Source of the DNA: VGBV01 sp963780395
GTDB taxonomy: Bacteria; Actinomycetota; Thermoleophilia; Solirubrobacterales; 70-9
Assembly: GCA_963780395.1 (NCBI GenBank)
Contig: CAWABY010000015.1
Location: 151,232 to 215,231, forward strand
Direction of reading: 5' to 3'
DNA length: 64,000 nucleotides
Position 1 is the first letter of the stretch. Each line of letters begins with the position of its first letter. A program made the position numbers and the translations under genes. Below are positions 62,517-64,000 of this stretch, one piece after another. The notes under the pieces were generated by a model. The model made no database searches and was not told where the DNA came from. It was given only the letters and a program-made list of their open reading frames with translations.

Positions 62517-63794
62517 TCATCCTCCGGCGAGGAAGTCCGAGTAGCCGTTCTGCCACAGTTGCTGTCCCTGAGACGTGAGCGTCCCGTACTGCAGCGAGTC
62601 GGGACCGAACTCATCGCGCGTCAGAACGCTGTTCGCCAGGTTCTCGGGCACGACTCCCTTCTGCACCAGGGTCTCCGGCTGGATCTCGTTCAGCGGCGGC
62701 TGATACCCGTTGAAGTCGACGAAGTTCTCATACGCGACCCCGTTGTCGAGCAGGTAGTTGAGGAAGAGATGCGCGAGCACCGGCTTCTTCGTCGTCGAGC
62801 AGACCGCGAAGCAGTCGTTCTGGACCGGCCCCTTGCCGTTTTCCGGCTTCCAGTAGGCCAGGGCGCTCGCCGGCGTTCCCTTCGGGAGGTAGTAGATGTA
62901 GCCCGCGATCATGTCCCCCGACCACGCCTGGTGGAGCCAGCTCGACCCCTCTGGGACCGTCTGGTACTGGAGGTCATCCACCTTGATGTTGCAGATGCCG
63001 TAGAGCTCCTTCAGGTCGGCCACCGCCTGGTCCACCTGCGCGGAATCCTCGGTGTTGATGTCCAGCTCACCCTTGCGCAGGAGCGCCATGCCGATCGTCT
63101 CCCGGTTCTCGGAGAGGAGCGCCGTCTTGCCCTTGTACGCCTGAGCCTCCCAGAAGATGTCCCACGGCTGGTCCATGCCGGCGATGTCCTCTGTGACCTT
63201 GTCCGTCCGCCATGCGATGCCCGTGGCGTAGCAGGTGTAGGGAACGGTGTAGCGCGACTCTCCGTCGTAGAACGGATCGACGAGCTCTTCCCAGACGTTC
63301 TTCTTCAGGTTCGGGATGTAGTCGAGGTTGAGCGGCTTGATCAGCTTGCCGGCAACGCCGATGTCGAGCGTGTCCGGGGTGATCTCCATCACGTCGGGCG
63401 TGACCGCTCCGGAGGCAAGTCGTTGCAGTCCGGAGTTGATGTTGTCGAACGGCGTCACCTGGACTGTGACGCCGTACTTCGCCCCGAACTCGTTGAGGAG
63501 CTTCTTGTAGAAGTAGGACGGATAGTTGAAGACGGTGAACGTCCCGCCCGTCTCCGGCTGCAGCCCCGAGGCGATTGGATCCTCCCAGCGCGGCAGGGTG
63601 ACCCGCTTGTCGGGCCTCGCGAGCGGCAGGCCTCCTGGCCCGGTGCCGGCGCTGCTCTGAGAGACGCTCGTCGAGTTGCCGCAGGCGGCCAGCAGGGGGG
63701 CAGCGCCGGAGAGGGCCACGGCGGCACCTGCGCCTCGTTGCAGGAAAATGCGCCTGTTCATGGAGTTCGGCCGTTCCTTCGGGTGATGCGTCAT
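62517..63794 (-). CDS. potD: Polyamine-binding lipoprotein PotD (operon 2), Tat-type signal
   Basis: A 425-residue binding protein. The leader has NRRIFLQRGAGAA (twin arginine, Tat-like) and a lipobox PLLAAC (Cys38), so it is probably folded before export and lipid-anchored. Later segments (FTVFNYPSYFYKKLLNEFG, YTVPYTCYATGIAW, MIAGYIYYLPKG) are typical of the PotD/PotF fold. ATG at 63794 follows AGGAGGG at good spacing; ATG at 63761 directly before the RR motif is the alternative. Its start overlaps the upstream gene's stop (ATGA). Confidence 0.88.
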   Translation of the reverse strand: MTHHPKERPNSMNRRIFLQRGAGAAVALSGAAPLLAACGNSTSVSQSSAGTGPGGLPLARPDKRVTLPRWEDPIASGLQPETGGTFTVFNYPSYFYKKLLNEFGAKYGVTVQVTPFDNINSGLQRLASGAVTPDVMEITPDTLDIGVAGKLIKPLNLDYIPNLKKNVWEELVDPFYDGESRYTVPYTCYATGIAWRTDKVTEDIAGMDQPWDIFWEAQAYKGKTALLSENRETIGMALLRKGELDINTEDSAQVDQAVADLKELYGICNIKVDDLQYQTVPEGSSWLHQAWSGDMIAGYIYYLPKGTPASALAYWKPENGKGPVQNDCFAVCSTTKKPVLAHLFLNYLLDNGVAYENFVDFNGYQPPLNEIQPETLVQKGVVPENLANSVLTRDEFGPDSLQYGTLTSQGQQLWQNGYSDFLAGG

Positions 63795-64000
63795 TCGAGT
63801 TCCCTCCTGAGTTCGGTTTCCGCGAGGTGGGGCACCGCCTCACGGACAGCGTGTTCGTTCTCCGGACGCGCGCTCATGTCGACTGACGTCAGCATCGCCT
63901 CAGCCCGCGCCGTCTCGGGGGCCAACGGCAGCTCGCACGCGAGCTGCTCGCGGGCAACCCGTCGCGCCAGCTCGCTCATCCGCGCCGGCGATATCTCCGG
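63791..64000 (-). CDS. Partial gene upstream of potD, C-terminal ~69 residues
   Basis: The frame is open to the window edge (internal ATG at 63979) and ends in TGA overlapping the potD ATG, so it is first in, or inside, the second polyamine operon. The visible part is helical and Glu/Arg-rich (ELARRVAREQLACELPLAP, PHLAETELRRELE) with no motif I can name. It could be a regulator or an enzyme acting on the transported amine, but nothing seen decides this. Confidence 0.55.
   Translation of the reverse strand, partial: PEISPARMSELARRVAREQLACELPLAPETARAEAMLTSVDMSARPENEHAVREAVPHLAETELRRELE

Noticed and set aside
54866..63794. Inverted polyamine operons as ends of a transposon
   Set aside because: No transposase, terminal inverted repeat or target duplication is visible, and the paralogues are too divergent to be inverted copies.

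Overview
The window looks like chromosomal DNA of a very GC-rich actinobacterium, most likely from the Thermoleophilia/Solirubrobacterales side of the phylum. Four things point there. A 2-oxoglutarate dehydrogenase carries E2 and E1 on one chain, an actinobacterial trait. A decaprenyl-phosphate phosphoribosyltransferase homologue is present. A c-di-AMP (ydaO-type) riboswitch precedes an NlpC/P60 gene. Several reading frames end in Cys/Lys-rich tails. This placement is inference; no rRNA gene is present. I see no tRNA, CRISPR array, insertion sequence or prophage.

Layout. 1-307 is the frameshifted 3' end of nuoN. 0.4-14.3 kb is mixed housekeeping: a secreted repeat protein, an AEC carrier, a tandem ThyX, two cupredoxins, acetyl-CoA synthetase, a VOC protein, CBS, saccharopine dehydrogenase-like, SDR and alpha/beta-hydrolase proteins. 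14.3-23.1 kb holds a pilin-like protein, LPG-flippase-like and BrkB membrane proteins, a DhlA-like dehalogenase, a sulfotransferase, RpiB, a RibD-C protein, and a convergent acyl-CoA dehydrogenase/aminoglycoside-phosphotransferase-like pair. 23.1-32.3 kb holds a frameshifted secreted protein, a histidine kinase/receiver pair, GH15, a DEAD-box helicase, a quinone oxidoreductase, a PfkB kinase and citrate synthase.

33.0-41.3 kb is a run of six same-strand genes, mostly lipid-related: two acyl-CoA dehydrogenases, a UbiA-family transferase, an alkyl-DHAP synthase-like flavoprotein, a secreted beta-propeller and a two-domain fatty acyl-CoA reductase. The reductase and the alkyl-DHAP synthase could supply successive steps of ether-lipid synthesis. 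41.7-49.6 kb holds TCA-cycle genes: lipoyl-E2-E1 2-oxoglutarate dehydrogenase (interrupted by a frameshift), DUF3817 and aconitase. Between DUF3817 and aconitase lies a strong sigma70-type promoter followed by three stable hairpins, each showing a CCTCC (anti-Shine-Dalgarno-like) segment in or at the edge of its loop. I regard this as the best candidate for an undescribed small RNA.

49.6-54.7 kb has a secreted S15/CocE-type peptidase, an SDR, the riboswitch with its NlpC/P60 gene, and azlCD. 54.9-63.8 kb contains two complete polyamine-type ABC importers (PotABCD) facing each other. Between them is a chimeric pseudogene: the N-terminal half of an Ogt-like methyltransferase joined to a PotA TOBE domain with an in-frame stop.

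At least three single-base frame changes and one in-frame stop interrupt otherwise conserved genes. Each may be biological or a consensus error.
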